Source: Kutzneria viridogrisea (GTDB taxonomy: Bacteria; Actinomycetota; Actinomycetes; Mycobacteriales; Pseudonocardiaceae). From it: DNA of 64,000 nucleotides. Every line of letters begins with the position of its first letter. The stretch's first letter is position 1. Made by a program: the position numbers and the translations under genes. The notes beneath the pieces were generated by a model. The model was not told where the DNA came from, did not search any database, and was given only the letters and a program-made list of their open reading frames with translations. Below are positions 17,351 through 26,014 of the stretch, piece after piece. Where the stretch lies: positions 558,001 through 622,000 of the forward strand of contig JACJID010000003.1 in NCBI GenBank assembly GCA_014138725.1, in the 5' to 3' direction.

Positions 17351-17380
17351 TTGAGCGGCGCTCAATTGAGCGCCGCTCAA
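17351..17380. promoter_or_regulatory. Perfect 30-bp palindromic operator (nested)
   Basis: The half-site TTGAGCGGCGCTCAA is followed directly by its reverse complement. Each 15-base half is itself a near-perfect palindrome about its central base. It sits between the divergent glycosyltransferase and TetR starts, 15 bp before the former. Two TetR dimers binding side by side is a common arrangement for this layout. Confidence 0.78.
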
Positions 17381-17426
17381 GGTAGTGCGCTAGGCTCGGG
17401 CCGTCAAGGCCGAAGGGGGTCCGCGC

Positions 17427-17954
17427 ATGCCGCTGCGGCGGGAACAGGTGATCGACGAGGCAGTCGCGCTGCTCAACGAGGTCGGGCTGGACGGGTTCAC
17501 CACCCGAGCGCTCACCGACCGGCTCGGCGTGCAGCGCGGCGCCCTGTACTGGCACGTCAAGAGCAAGCACGAACTGCTCACGGCGGTGGCCGTCAAGGTC
17601 GTCGAACCGGCGCTGCGCAACTGGACGGCGACCGCCGACTGGCCCGAGGCGTACACGGGTTTCGCGCAACGGCTGCGCACCGCGATGCTGGCCCACCGCG
17701 ACGGGGCCCGGCTGGTCGCCTCGTACATCCCCGGCACGCCAAGGACCCAGGCCGCCATGCAGGAGCACCTGGCGGGACTCGCGGAGCTGGGCATCCCGCC
17801 CGAGCTGGCCGCGCGCTTCGGCGACACCGTCGCCAGCTACGTCACCGGGTTCGTGCTCCAGGAGCAGGCCACCGGGGAACAGGACCCCGAGCTGTTCACC
17901 GCCTCGGTCAACACGATCATCCTGGGCATGCGGGCCGAGCTGGGCACGCTCTGA
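17427..17954 (+). CDS. TetR-family regulator with tetracycline-repressor-type C-terminal domain
   Basis: A 175-residue regulator. The DNA-binding helix-turn-helix is FTTRALTDRLGVQRGALYWHVKSKHELL (about 33-60), with the ALYWHV form characteristic of TetR-class regulators carrying the TetR_C domain. The ATG at 17427 has a GGGGGT ribosome site. It diverges from the glycosyltransferase and faces the 30-bp palindrome, so it most likely represses that gene and itself until a ligand, perhaps the glycosyltransferase substrate, binds. The SARP gene starts 12 nt downstream on the same strand, so the two may share a transcript. Confidence 0.88.
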   Translation: MPLRREQVIDEAVALLNEVGLDGFTTRALTDRLGVQRGALYWHVKSKHELLTAVAVKVVEPALRNWTATADWPEAYTGFAQRLRTAMLAHRDGARLVASYIPGTPRTQAAMQEHLAGLAELGIPPELAARFGDTVASYVTGFVLQEQATGEQDPELFTASVNTIILGMRAELGTL

Positions 17955-17966
17955 CACCATGCCCCG

Positions 17967-20864
17967 GTGCACATCGGCATCCTGGGACCGCTGCACGTGC
18001 GGGACGACGAGGACCGCCCGGTGCGGCTTGGCGGTGCGCGGCTGCGCACCCTGTTGCTGCGGCTGGCGCTGGAGCCCGGCCAGGTCGTGACCGCCGAACG
18101 GCTGGTCGCCGACCTGTGGCCGCACGACACCCCGGCCGAGCCCGTGGCGGCACTGCAGTCGCTGGTGGCCCGCCTGCGCCGCGCACTGGGCCGGGACCTG
18201 ATCAGCTCGCACCCCGCGGGCTACCTGCTGGCGGTGGACCGCGAGCAGGTCGACGCGTGGCAGTTCGAGCGGGCGATCACCGAGCACCGGCCGCACGAGG
18301 CGCTGGCGCTGTGGCGGGGCAGGCCGCTGGCCGACGCGGGGGACGCCGAGTTCGCCGTGGCGCCCATCGCACGGTGGAACGAGTTGCGCATGGCGGCACA
18401 GGAGAGCCGGATCGACGCGGAGCTGGCCACCGGGCCGCGCGCCGAACTGGTCGCCGAGATCGAACAGCTGGTCGCCGACCAGCCGCTGCGGGAAGGCTTG
18501 CACGCCAGGCTGATTCGCGTGCTGTGCGCGCTGGGCCGACACGCCGAGGCGCTGGCCGCCTACGAGCGGGTGCGCACGCTGCTGGCCGACCAGCTCGGCG
18601 CGGACCCCGGACCCGAGTTGCGTCAGGCGCATCGTGTTGCGCTCAGCGAACCGGTACCGCTGCCCGCACCCGCACGGCCCGCCATGCCCGCGCGGCTGAC
18701 CAGCTTCGTCGGCCGCGACACCGAACTGGCCCAGGTCCGGCAGGCCCTGCACGGTTCCCGGCTGGTGACCCTCACCGGCCCCGGCGGGGTGGGCAAGACG
18801 CGGCTGGCGGTCGAGTCGGCCGGAGACGACGCCTGGTTGGTCGAACTGGCCGAGGTCCGCTCCGCCGAGGGCGTGCGGCCAGCGGTGCTCAAGGCGGTCG
18901 GCGAGAACGCGGAGTCGTTGGCCACCCGCACCCTGCTGCTGGTGCTGGACAACTGCGAGCACCTGATCGACGCAGTGGCGGCGTTCGTCGCCGACCTGCT
19001 CACCGGGGCACCCGGAATCCGTGTACTGGCCACCAGCCGCGAACCGCTGGGCATCACCGGTGAGGTGCTCTGCCCGGTGCCGCCGCTGGAGGACGCGAAC
19101 GCCGTGCAGCTGTTCACCGAGCGTGCTCGGGCCAGCAGCCCCGGCTTCACCGCCGATGACTCCACTGTGGACATCTGCCGCGCGTTGGACGGCATTCCAC
19201 TGGCCATCGAGCTCGCGGCAGCCCGGTTGCGCTCGATGAGCCCGGGGCAGCTGGTGAGCCGCCTCACCGACCGGCTCTGCCTGCTCGACCGGGGAACGCG
19301 TTCGACGCAGCCGCGGCACCGCACGCTGCGCGCCGTGATCGACTGGAGCTGGCAACTGCTCGCCGAGGACGAACGGCTGCTGCTGGGCCGGTTGTCGGTG
19401 CTGCACGGTGGGGCGACCGTGGAGTCCGCCAACCGGATCGCCGCACCTGAACTGACCGCCGAGGCCACGCACGACCTGCTGACCTCGTTGGCGGACAAGT
19501 CGCTGCTCGTGGCCCAGGACTCGCGGTACCGGATGCTGGAGACGATCCGCGAGTTCGCCGGGGGCCAGGTGGCCGAACTCGAGGAGCTGCGCGCGCGCCA
19601 CGTCGTGTACTTCACCGAGCTGGCGGAGTCGCTCGAACCGCTGCTGCGCCGCGACGAGCAGTTGGCCGCCAGCCGGGCGCTGATCGCCGAGCAGGCCAAC
19701 CTGGACGCCGCGATGTCCTGGGCGGACCAGGCCCACCTGCTCCGGCTCGTGGGCGCGCGCACCTGGTTCTGGCTCGTCTCCGGCCAGCCGCAGGAACTGC
19801 GCCAGTACGCGCGGGGCGTCCATGCCGGTGACACGCTGGTGCACGACCAGTGCGCGGTGCTCAACGGAACGGGCACACTCGCGCAACTCGAACGTCTGAC
19901 CACTGTGGACGATCCATCCGCGCTCGGTGTCGCCATACTGGTCGGCAGGGAGTTCCTCGGCGCCGAGCAGGTCCGGCGGGTGTTCTCCGAGGTGGCCGAT
20001 CGCCTGGCGGCACGGGAAGATCCCTGGCTGCGGGCGGCCGGGCAGCTGCTGCGCGGGTACGTGGAATCCGAACTGAGCAGCGGTGGCGCACTGCGTGCCG
20101 AGACTGCTTTCCGTGCGGCCGCAGCGGGTTTCCGCGCGGTGGGCGATCGCTACGGGTTGGCGTTCTCCTTGTTCTTCCTCACCATGGCGCTGGCCAACAG
20201 GGGCGAGACCGAGGCGGCCCTGACCGGTGCGCGCGAGGCGATGGAAGTCATCGAACGACTGGGGCCGCCGATCATCCCGGTGCCGACGATGCTGCTGGTG
20301 CAGTCGGCGAACCTGCGGGCGCGGGCGGGCGACCTCGCCGGGGCCAGGGCCGACCTGGACCGGGCGGAGGCCGGGGCGCTGCGGGAGCGCGACATGCTCG
20401 CGGTGTGCCGGATCCGCAACGCGCAGGCCGGTCTGGCCCGCCAGCGCGGGGACCTGGACGAGGCGCTGTCCTGGCACCGGGCGACGATGGAACTGTCCAC
20501 TGAGGACATGCCGATGCAGTTCCGCGCCCTGCTGCACAGCAACTGCGGGCGCACCAGGACGGCGCGCGGTGAGTTCGCGGCGGCACGGGAGCTGCACGAG
20601 CAGGCTTGGCGGCTGGCCGACTCCACACAGGACGGTCCGGCCAGGGCCAGCGTGCTGGAGGGCTACGCGGAGTGGTGCGCCGCCAGCGGGGACACCGAGC
20701 GTGCCGCGTTGCTGCTCGGTGCCGCCTACGCGGTGCGCGGGGTGCAGGACCCGAGCGACCCGGAACTGGCCGAGCTGATCGACCGCTGCCGACAGGCCCT
20801 GGGCCAGCAGGGGTTCCAGACCGCCTGGCTACGCGGCGGCCACTCCCCCATCGAACTCACCTGA
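17967..20864 (+). CDS. SARP/AfsR-type transcriptional activator with NB-ARC ATPase and TPR-like C-terminus
   Basis: A 965-residue pathway or global regulator. Domains in order: winged-helix DNA-binding domain (about 1-90, LLLRLALEPGQVVTAERLVADLW); bacterial transcriptional activation domain (about 95-230, LREGLHARLIRVLCALGRHAEALAAYERVRTLLADQLG); NB-ARC-type ATPase with Walker A GPGGVGKT at 271-278, LLLVLDNCEH as Walker B and the later SREPLGITGE; then a helical repeat region to the end. This matches large SARPs that activate secondary-metabolite genes. The GTG start lies 12 nt behind the TetR stop. The transcript ends in the second 157-bp inverted-repeat element. Its target genes are not evident in the window. 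Confidence 0.9.
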   Translation: MHIGILGPLHVRDDEDRPVRLGGARLRTLLLRLALEPGQVVTAERLVADLWPHDTPAEPVAALQSLVARLRRALGRDLISSHPAGYLLAVDREQVDAWQFERAITEHRPHEALALWRGRPLADAGDAEFAVAPIARWNELRMAAQESRIDAELATGPRAELVAEIEQLVADQPLREGLHARLIRVLCALGRHAEALAAYERVRTLLADQLGADPGPELRQAHRVALSEPVPLPAPARPAMPARLTSFVGRDTELAQVRQALHGSRLVTLTGPGGVGKTRLAVESAGDDAWLVELAEVRSAEGVRPAVLKAVGENAESLATRTLLLVLDNCEHLIDAVAAFVADLLTGAPGIRVLATSREPLGITGEVLCPVPPLEDANAVQLFTERARASSPGFTADDSTVDICRALDGIPLAIELAAARLRSMSPGQLVSRLTDRLCLLDRGTRSTQPRHRTLRAVIDWSWQLLAEDERLLLGRLSVLHGGATVESANRIAAPELTAEATHDLLTSLADKSLLVAQDSRYRMLETIREFAGGQVAELEELRARHVVYFTELAESLEPLLRRDEQLAASRALIAEQANLDAAMSWADQAHLLRLVGARTWFWLVSGQPQELRQYARGVHAGDTLVHDQCAVLNGTGTLAQLERLTTVDDPSALGVAILVGREFLGAEQVRRVFSEVADRLAAREDPWLRAAGQLLRGYVESELSSGGALRAETAFRAAAAGFRAVGDRYGLAFSLFFLTMALANRGETEAALTGAREAMEVIERLGPPIIPVPTMLLVQSANLRARAGDLAGARADLDRAEAGALRERDMLAVCRIRNAQAGLARQRGDLDEALSWHRATMELSTEDMPMQFRALLHSNCGRTRTARGEFAAARELHEQAWRLADSTQDGPARASVLEGYAEWCAASGDTERAALLLGAAYAVRGVQDPSDPELAELIDRCRQALGQQGFQTAWLRGGHSPIELT

Positions 20865-20867
20865 CCC

Positions 20868-21023
20868 GCGCGTGTCGGCGCTTCGCGTACCGCGTGTCGG
20901 CGCTGCGCGTGCGGTGTGTCCGCATTTGGCGGACGAGTTCCCAACAGGCGAGAACCCGTACAGGAAGCGCAAACACGCCGTACCGGAAACGCCGACACGC
21001 GGTGCCGGAAGCGCCGACACGCG
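20868..21023. repeat. 156-bp imperfect inverted-repeat element, copy 2
   Basis: The element starts 4 nt after the SARP stop, before the convergent FAD monooxygenase gene. The left arm (20868-20925) begins GCGCGTGTCGGCGCTTCGCG and the right arm (20966-21023) is its reverse complement with a few changes; the loop is ~40 nt. Length, arm sequence and setting are the same as in copy 1 (11660-11816), while the loop sequences differ. Compensated arm differences would suggest selection on the folded form. Confidence 0.85.
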
Positions 21024-21033
21024 CTGTCCCTGC

Positions 21034-22461
21034 TCAGGCGCCGACGGCCACCACGCCGCACCGAACCCGCGCGAGGTACTCCGCCACCTGGTTACCGGTG
21101 CTGGCGATCAGCCCGATGTAGCCGTCCGGGCGCACGACCACCAGCGCGTCCCCCGCGATGTCGTAGGCCGGGTTGCCGGTGACCGACGCGGCGCCCTCGT
21201 ACTGGGCGTCACCGAAGGCCAGCACCGTGAACTGCGGGCCGCGGAACAGGTCGAACAGCCGACCCTCGCCGTGCACCCCGTCGGGCGCCCGGTCACCCGC
21301 GCGCAGCGCACCGGGCCGCTCGCGCAGGTCGACCGACAGCGGGCTGTCCCGGTAGTGCAGGCCGAGTTGCTTGAGCACCGGGTCGTCGCGGCGCATCGCG
21401 TCCTCGTCCCCGCGCGCGGCCTTGTTCAGCAGTTCGGTGCTGATGCCCAGCACGGCGGCGGCCACCGGCAGGCGCTCGGCCTGGTAGGTGTCCAACAGGG
21501 ACTGATCGGCCCCGGCGAGCACGGCGCCCAGCTTCCAGCCCAGGTTGTGGGCATCCTGCACACCCGTGTTCAGGCCCTGGCCCCCGGTTGGCGAGTGCAC
21601 GTGCGCCGCGTCCCCGGCCAGGAAGACCCGGCCCACCCGGTACCGGTCCACCATGCGCACGTTGGCCCGCCACGAGCTGGACCAGCCCACCTCGCGCAGT
21701 GTCAGGTCGGTGCGGCCGCTGGCCCGCTCCAGCAACTCCTGGAGGTCACCCGGCCGGGTGTCCCCGGTTGTGGGCACGGTGAGCTGGAACGTGTCAGTGC
21801 CCGCCATCGGGCAGAGGGCAAGCAGCGGCAGGCGGCAGGTCTCGTCCAGCCACATGTGCCAGTGGTTACGGTCCAGCCCGTCCACCCGGACGTCGGCGAT
21901 GAACATCTGGTGCTGCTCCAGGGTCTGCCCGGCGAACTCCACCGGCAAGCCCTTGCGCACGCCGCTGCGGCCACCGTCGGCACCGACGAGGTAGTCGACA
22001 CGAACGTCCTCTGTGGATCCGTCACGACTCAGAATAACGGTTACCCCGTTGTCGTCCTGCGCAAACCTCGTGAGCTCGGTCCGGAATTCCACGTGACCGC
22101 CCAGCTCGGCGAGGCGCTCGCGCAGGATCTGCACGGTGCGCCACTGCGGGACCATCAGCGTGTTCGGGTAGGGCACGTCCTCGCGCGGGTCGAGCTCCGG
22201 CGCCATGGGCCGCTCCCACACGACCTGTTCGTGCCGGTAGCCGCGCACCGGCGGGTAGGGACCGCCCACAGCCAGTGTCCGCTCGATCACGCCGAGGTCA
22301 TCGAGGACCTCCTGGGTCCTTGGCTGCAAACCTTTGCCACGTGAGCCCGCGAAAGCCTCGTCGCGGTCCACCACGCGGACCGCGACCCCGCGCCGGGCCA
22401 GGTCGACGGCCAGTGTCAGACCGGTGGGCCCGGCCCCTGCGATGAGTACCTGAGTGGTCAT
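21034..22461 (-). CDS. FAD-dependent aromatic monooxygenase (PheA/TfdB/rifampicin monooxygenase-like)
   Basis: A 475-residue class A flavoprotein monooxygenase. It has the N-terminal FAD motif LIAGAGPTGLTLA (GxGxxG at 8-13), the DG motif YLVGADGGRSGVRK and the second FAD motif GRVFLAGDAAHVHSPTGGQGLN, all in place. A C-terminal thioredoxin-like segment follows. The family hydroxylates phenols, polyketides or rifamycins using NAD(P)H and O2. It is a single gene that converges on the SARP gene. The short leader contains inverted GCTGTC/GACAGC words at about 22481-22511 that could bind a regulator. Role: tailoring, catabolism or antibiotic inactivation, not resolvable here. Confidence 0.87.
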   Translation of the reverse strand: MTTQVLIAGAGPTGLTLAVDLARRGVAVRVVDRDEAFAGSRGKGLQPRTQEVLDDLGVIERTLAVGGPYPPVRGYRHEQVVWERPMAPELDPREDVPYPNTLMVPQWRTVQILRERLAELGGHVEFRTELTRFAQDDNGVTVILSRDGSTEDVRVDYLVGADGGRSGVRKGLPVEFAGQTLEQHQMFIADVRVDGLDRNHWHMWLDETCRLPLLALCPMAGTDTFQLTVPTTGDTRPGDLQELLERASGRTDLTLREVGWSSSWRANVRMVDRYRVGRVFLAGDAAHVHSPTGGQGLNTGVQDAHNLGWKLGAVLAGADQSLLDTYQAERLPVAAAVLGISTELLNKAARGDEDAMRRDDPVLKQLGLHYRDSPLSVDLRERPGALRAGDRAPDGVHGEGRLFDLFRGPQFTVLAFGDAQYEGAASVTGNPAYDIAGDALVVVRPDGYIGLIASTGNQVAEYLARVRCGVVAVGA

Positions 22462-22559
22462 GGCGGCACTGTGGCCCCGTGCGCTGTCAGCTCACCGACA
22501 GCGCGCTGTCAGCGGGACTCGCGCGCCTCAGAGCGGGACTCGCGGGGTGGGGTGGGTGG

Positions 22560-23384
22560 TCAGTGGCCGGTGTCGCGCAGGAAGTCCTCGAACAGGGTGG
22601 GCAGGTAGGCCAGCAGCAGGTTCAGGGCGTCCAGGGCGCCGCCCACGGGATGCAGCTCGGCCAGGGACCAGGCCATCGCGGACCCGCGGTAGGCGGGCAC
22701 ATCGCTGCGCACGTCGGTGAACCAGGTGAGGAAGGGCACGCGCAGCTCGCGCACCCGGGGACTGACCAGCGGGCCGCCCAGCGCGAGCAGGGCGGTGGGC
22801 TCATTGCGCAGCAGCCAGCGGTAGACCTGGGAGAACTGGAAGAACCGCCACTCGGGGCCGGTCGGGCGCACCCCGCGCGACTTGGCCAGGGCCACCCCGT
22901 ACTCGGTGGCGGTCTGCTCGGCACGGCTCCAGGCGGCGTCGTGCACGCTGCGCTTGGTCAACCGCCCCGCCTGCAATCGCAGCAGGTAGTTAGCCCATTC
23001 AGTCGATCCGGGGTTTCCGAACGTGTCCTGACCCACTCCCAGTGCGATTGCTGTCCCCCGTTCGATGCCCTCCAAGATCGCGGCATCCACAATGGACGCC
23101 CAACTGCCTGACTCGCCGACCCCGCGGTCGCGGAAGAACTCGAGAACACCCTCGATGTTGCGCCACCGGTCCCAGACAGTGACCAAACGGGACACCTGGT
23201 GTGACTCCACGTGACGCAGCCAGGTACGTCTGTCGTGCATGGACAGTGCGTCCAGCTCGTCCAGGCCGAGGTCAAGGCCGTGCTCGCAGCACTGTCCAGC
23301 GCGCGGCAGCGGCACGTGCGGCGGTGTGGCCACCTCGGAGGTGGCCGGCGCCGTGGCTGCGCCGAGCGCACTTCGTACCAACAC
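22560..23384 (-). CDS. Protein of unknown function
   Basis: A roughly 274-residue soluble protein that I do not recognise. It is rich in Trp and Arg (WLRHVESHQVSRLVTVWDRW; WANYLLRLQAGRLTKR; WRFFQFSQVYRWLL) and mostly helical in appearance; no signal peptide is evident beyond a mildly hydrophobic start. I chose the GTG at 23384 because GGGGA lies six bases upstream; a GTG at 23390 is also possible. It lies 118 bp downstream of the GH114 lipoprotein gene on the same strand, with an AT-richer gap that could hold its own promoter. Codon use is normal for the window, so the frame is credible. Confidence 0.6.
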   Translation of the reverse strand: MLVRSALGAATAPATSEVATPPHVPLPRAGQCCEHGLDLGLDELDALSMHDRRTWLRHVESHQVSRLVTVWDRWRNIEGVLEFFRDRGVGESGSWASIVDAAILEGIERGTAIALGVGQDTFGNPGSTEWANYLLRLQAGRLTKRSVHDAAWSRAEQTATEYGVALAKSRGVRPTGPEWRFFQFSQVYRWLLRNEPTALLALGGPLVSPRVRELRVPFLTWFTDVRSDVPAYRGSAMAWSLAELHPVGGALDALNLLLAYLPTLFEDFLRDTGH

Positions 23385-23502
23385 CAACACTCCCCAGCCC
23401 GCACCCAGTCGACAACGCCAGAAAATGGTAACCGTGCGACAAGGAATGACCTTACGCCAAATCGGGCGAACCGGTGCGGCCGAGTAGAGGATCTTGAATG
23501 GC

Positions 23503-24438
23503 TCAGCAGGGCCAGCGCGCTGCGTCCAACGACTTGTTCTTCCGCATCGAGCTGAACCGGAGCCGACTCGTGGTGCCGCAGAACTCCTTGTTGTCGAGTT
23601 CGTACTCGACTTGGAACACGGCCTTGCCAGCGGCGATGAACGGGCTGAGCTTCGGGCACTCGTTGTACTGCGCACACTGCTCGTTGACTGAGAAGTCGAA
23701 CTCGCCAACCAGTTGGGTGACCTGGTCCAAATCATTCTTGAGCCCGATCGACAACCCCCGGTCGTGTGCCAGCCGGGCCAGCATCCGGTTGTAGGCGAGT
23801 TGATCAGCGGCGCTCAACGGGAATCCGGTGTCGCTGGCGTAGCCGTCGACGAGATCGGCCTCGATGCCGTCGAACCCCTTGTCCCGACAGGTGTCGAAGC
23901 GCTTGGCCATCAGCGGCTGCAGCACGGAGAGCTGGCGGATGTCCAGCCACTTCTCCCCGGGCCAGTTGTTCGAGCGGCCCTGCAACGAACTCGGGAACGC
24001 CTTGGCGTCGGGCCGGAAGTCCTCGTTGGCGCCCGCGTTGACGTAACAGATCACCTTGCGGCCCTTGGCGTGCAGGGTCCGGATGACATCAGCGGTCGCC
24101 TCGACCCCGTCGATGTCGTACACCGGCACGTCCACGCTGGTGTCCACCGGGGTGGTCAACTGCCACTGCCACGCGGTGCCCGGGGCCGGTACCCAGCGGG
24201 CGGACGTGCCGCCCCCGGTGCTGGGCTTGGTCGGCGGCGCCGCGGTGGGCGGCTTGGTCGCGCTGGGATCGGTGCTCGTCGGCGGCGCCGGGGTGGCGGT
24301 CGTGCTGGAGCTCTCCTCGGTCGTGCCGCTGCCAGTGGTGGTCGTGCTGGTGGGCGCGGGCGGCTCGCCGCCGGACCCGCTGCACCCAGCAGCCAGCACG
24401 ACCAGGGGTAACAGCACGCACAGAGCGCGGGCTCTCAT
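23503..24438 (-). CDS. GH114 (endo-alpha-1,4-polygalactosaminidase-like) lipoprotein
   Basis: A 311-residue secreted lipoprotein. A signal peptide ends in the lipobox LAAGC, followed by a ~60-residue Ser/Thr/Pro-rich spacer. The catalytic TIM-barrel domain starts near WQWQLTTPVDTSVDVPVYDIDG and includes VICYVNAGANEDFRPD, WLDIRQ, and the acidic motif GFDGIEADLVDGY. GH114 enzymes cut alpha-1,4-linked galactosamine polymers, and the hydrolase domain of PelA is of this type. The ATG overlaps the preceding stop (ATGA). As the last gene of the polysaccharide operon it may trim or release the polymer at the cell surface. Confidence 0.85.
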   Translation of the reverse strand: MRARALCVLLPLVVLAAGCSGSGGEPPAPTSTTTTGSGTTEESSSTTATPAPPTSTDPSATKPPTAAPPTKPSTGGGTSARWVPAPGTAWQWQLTTPVDTSVDVPVYDIDGVEATADVIRTLHAKGRKVICYVNAGANEDFRPDAKAFPSSLQGRSNNWPGEKWLDIRQLSVLQPLMAKRFDTCRDKGFDGIEADLVDGYASDTGFPLSAADQLAYNRMLARLAHDRGLSIGLKNDLDQVTQLVGEFDFSVNEQCAQYNECPKLSPFIAAGKAVFQVEYELDNKEFCGTTSRLRFSSMRKNKSLDAARWPC

Positions 24439-25121
24439 GCGATCAGGGTTCCTTTTCCGTTGGCGGGGAGGGGAAACCAGGACGGGAGCCGACCCCAGGG
24501 GTTGGCCCCGCTGTGGTCGCTGACCAGTGAGGTGCCCGCGTTGCGCCGGGCGATCAGGTCCAGCGCCTCCTCGGTCTGCGCGTCGGGCACGTCGTAGACC
24601 AGGTGCAGGAAGCGCTCCGCGGGCAGGGCGCGCGGCCAGCGCGGGGTGCTCAGCTCCACGTAGGTCGACCACGGGCCCTCGAAGGTGCCGAGCAGCTCCG
24701 CGTGGTCGGCGTAGGGCTTGATCGGGTGGGCGCCGTGGTTGAACACCACCTCACCCGCGCCGAGCAGGCGGGCCGCCTCGGCCAGTTCGGCGTAGTGGCC
24801 CACCTGGTCGGCGCCGGTGCTGACCCGGTCGAAGAACACCGCGTCCACCGAGAACCAGTCCCGGTGACGGGAGAAGTCCACCAGCGCGTCGGCCACCGGG
24901 CGGGTGCCGTAGGCGGAGTCCACGTACCCCGCCACCGGCACACCCGCGGCCCGCAGCCGGGCCACCACCGGGGCGAACGCGCTGTCGTACTGGGTGCCCG
25001 GCCCGCTGGCCACGTTCAGCACCACCAACCGGACTTGGTCGGCGGCCTCGGCCAGCGCGGTCCACCCGGCGGGGTCGACCGCCGGGTGGAAGTAGGCCGG
25101 GACCACGAGCTTGGGTGTCAC
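24435..25121 (-). CDS. Spherulation-specific family 4 (spherulin-4-like) protein
   Basis: A 228-residue protein of the spherulin-4 family: VVPAYFHPAVDPAGWTALAEAA at the N-terminus, then VLNVASGPGTQYDSAFAPVVARLRAAGVPVAGYVDSAYGTRP and FDRVSTGADQVGHYAEL. This TIM-barrel fold is related to GH114-type glycoside hydrolases. No signal peptide is seen. I prefer the GTG at 25121, which shares GTGA with the upstream stop; an upstream GTG at 25136 would overlap by 19 nt. It sits between an epimerase and the GH114 lipoprotein, all coupled, so it probably acts on the same galactosamine-type polymer or its precursors. Confidence 0.8.
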   Translation of the reverse strand: MTPKLVVPAYFHPAVDPAGWTALAEAADQVRLVVLNVASGPGTQYDSAFAPVVARLRAAGVPVAGYVDSAYGTRPVADALVDFSRHRDWFSVDAVFFDRVSTGADQVGHYAELAEAARLLGAGEVVFNHGAHPIKPYADHAELLGTFEGPWSTYVELSTPRWPRALPAERFLHLVYDVPDAQTEEALDLIARRNAGTSLVSDHSGANPWGRLPSWFPLPANGKGTLIA

Positions 25122-26014
25122 GTCGTTGCCTGCCACAGATCCGTCAACGAGGTCGTCAGGTCACGGCCGGGTTTCCAGCCGAGCAGTTCGCCGATCGTGC
25201 TGATGTCCGCCTGGTGCCAGGGGACTTCGGCGGACCGCGCAGACCCTACGCCCTGTTCGACGACCACACCAGTGAAGCCCGCGATGTCGGCCAAGGTCGT
25301 CACCAGTTGACGCACCGGTGTCGCACGGCCGCTCGCGACGTTGAGCACACCTGTGTCCACAGTGGACGCTTGGCAGACCGCGAGCACGGCTTCGGCCACG
25401 TCACGGGCGTCCACGAAGTCGCGCACGTCGTCGAGCGCACCCAGGTGCACGTCGGTGCCCTCGGCGATCGCCTGCCGCAACTGGGTGGCCAGCCTGCCCG
25501 GCAGGCTGCCCACCGGGGAACCTGGGCCGAACGGGTTGAACACCCGCAGCACCACCGCGTCCAGCCCAGCGGCCCTGCCCGCGGACACCACGGCGGTACC
25601 GGCCAGCTTGGTCACCCCGTAGACCCCCACGGGGCACGGCCTGGTCCGCTCGGTGATCGGCGTGCCCACCTCGACCCGGCCGTACTCGCCCGCCGATCCC
25701 AGGTGCACCAACCTGGTGGCGCACCCACGGGTGAGCAGCGCGCCGACCAGGTTGGCCGGGCCGGTGATGTTGCCCTCGGCGAGCACGTCGGGCGGGCCGG
25801 CCACCTTGCCCGCGCAGTTGACCACCACGTCCGGCTCGGCCTGCTCCAGCGCGGCCAGCACCCCGGCCACGCCACCGGTGACCAGGTCCAGCGCGAAGTC
25901 ACAGGAGGCCGACCGGCCGGCGGTGACCACGCTGGTCCCCGCCGCGCCGGTCAGCGCCCGCTTGACGTGGGCGCCCAGGAAGCCGTTGGCCCCGATGAGC
26001 AGAACGCGCGTCAC
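25118..26014 (-). CDS. NAD-dependent sugar epimerase/dehydratase (extended SDR)
   Basis: A 298-residue extended short-chain dehydrogenase. It has the Rossmann motif LLIGANGFLGAHV, the active-site tyrosine-lysine pair in VYGVTKLAG, and RVFNPFGPG in the substrate region. Members interconvert nucleotide sugars (C4 epimerases, 4,6-dehydratases, 4-reductases). The GTG start shares one base with the TAG of the nucleotidyltransferase gene. It is the second SDR of the operon; one of the two could convert UDP-GlcNAc to UDP-GalNAc, the Pel precursor, but specificity cannot be read. Confidence 0.83.
   Translation of the reverse strand: MTRVLLIGANGFLGAHVKRALTGAAGTSVVTAGRSASCDFALDLVTGGVAGVLAALEQAEPDVVVNCAGKVAGPPDVLAEGNITGPANLVGALLTRGCATRLVHLGSAGEYGRVEVGTPITERTRPCPVGVYGVTKLAGTAVVSAGRAAGLDAVVLRVFNPFGPGSPVGSLPGRLATQLRQAIAEGTDVHLGALDDVRDFVDARDVAEAVLAVCQASTVDTGVLNVASGRATPVRQLVTTLADIAGFTGVVVEQGVGSARSAEVPWHQADISTIGELLGWKPGRDLTTSLTDLWQATT

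Noticed and set aside
16965-20597. 1210-codon minus-strand frame
   Set aside because: It runs opposite the TetR and SARP genes and into the glycosyltransferase in a wrong frame; Arg/Gln/His-rich shadow composition.
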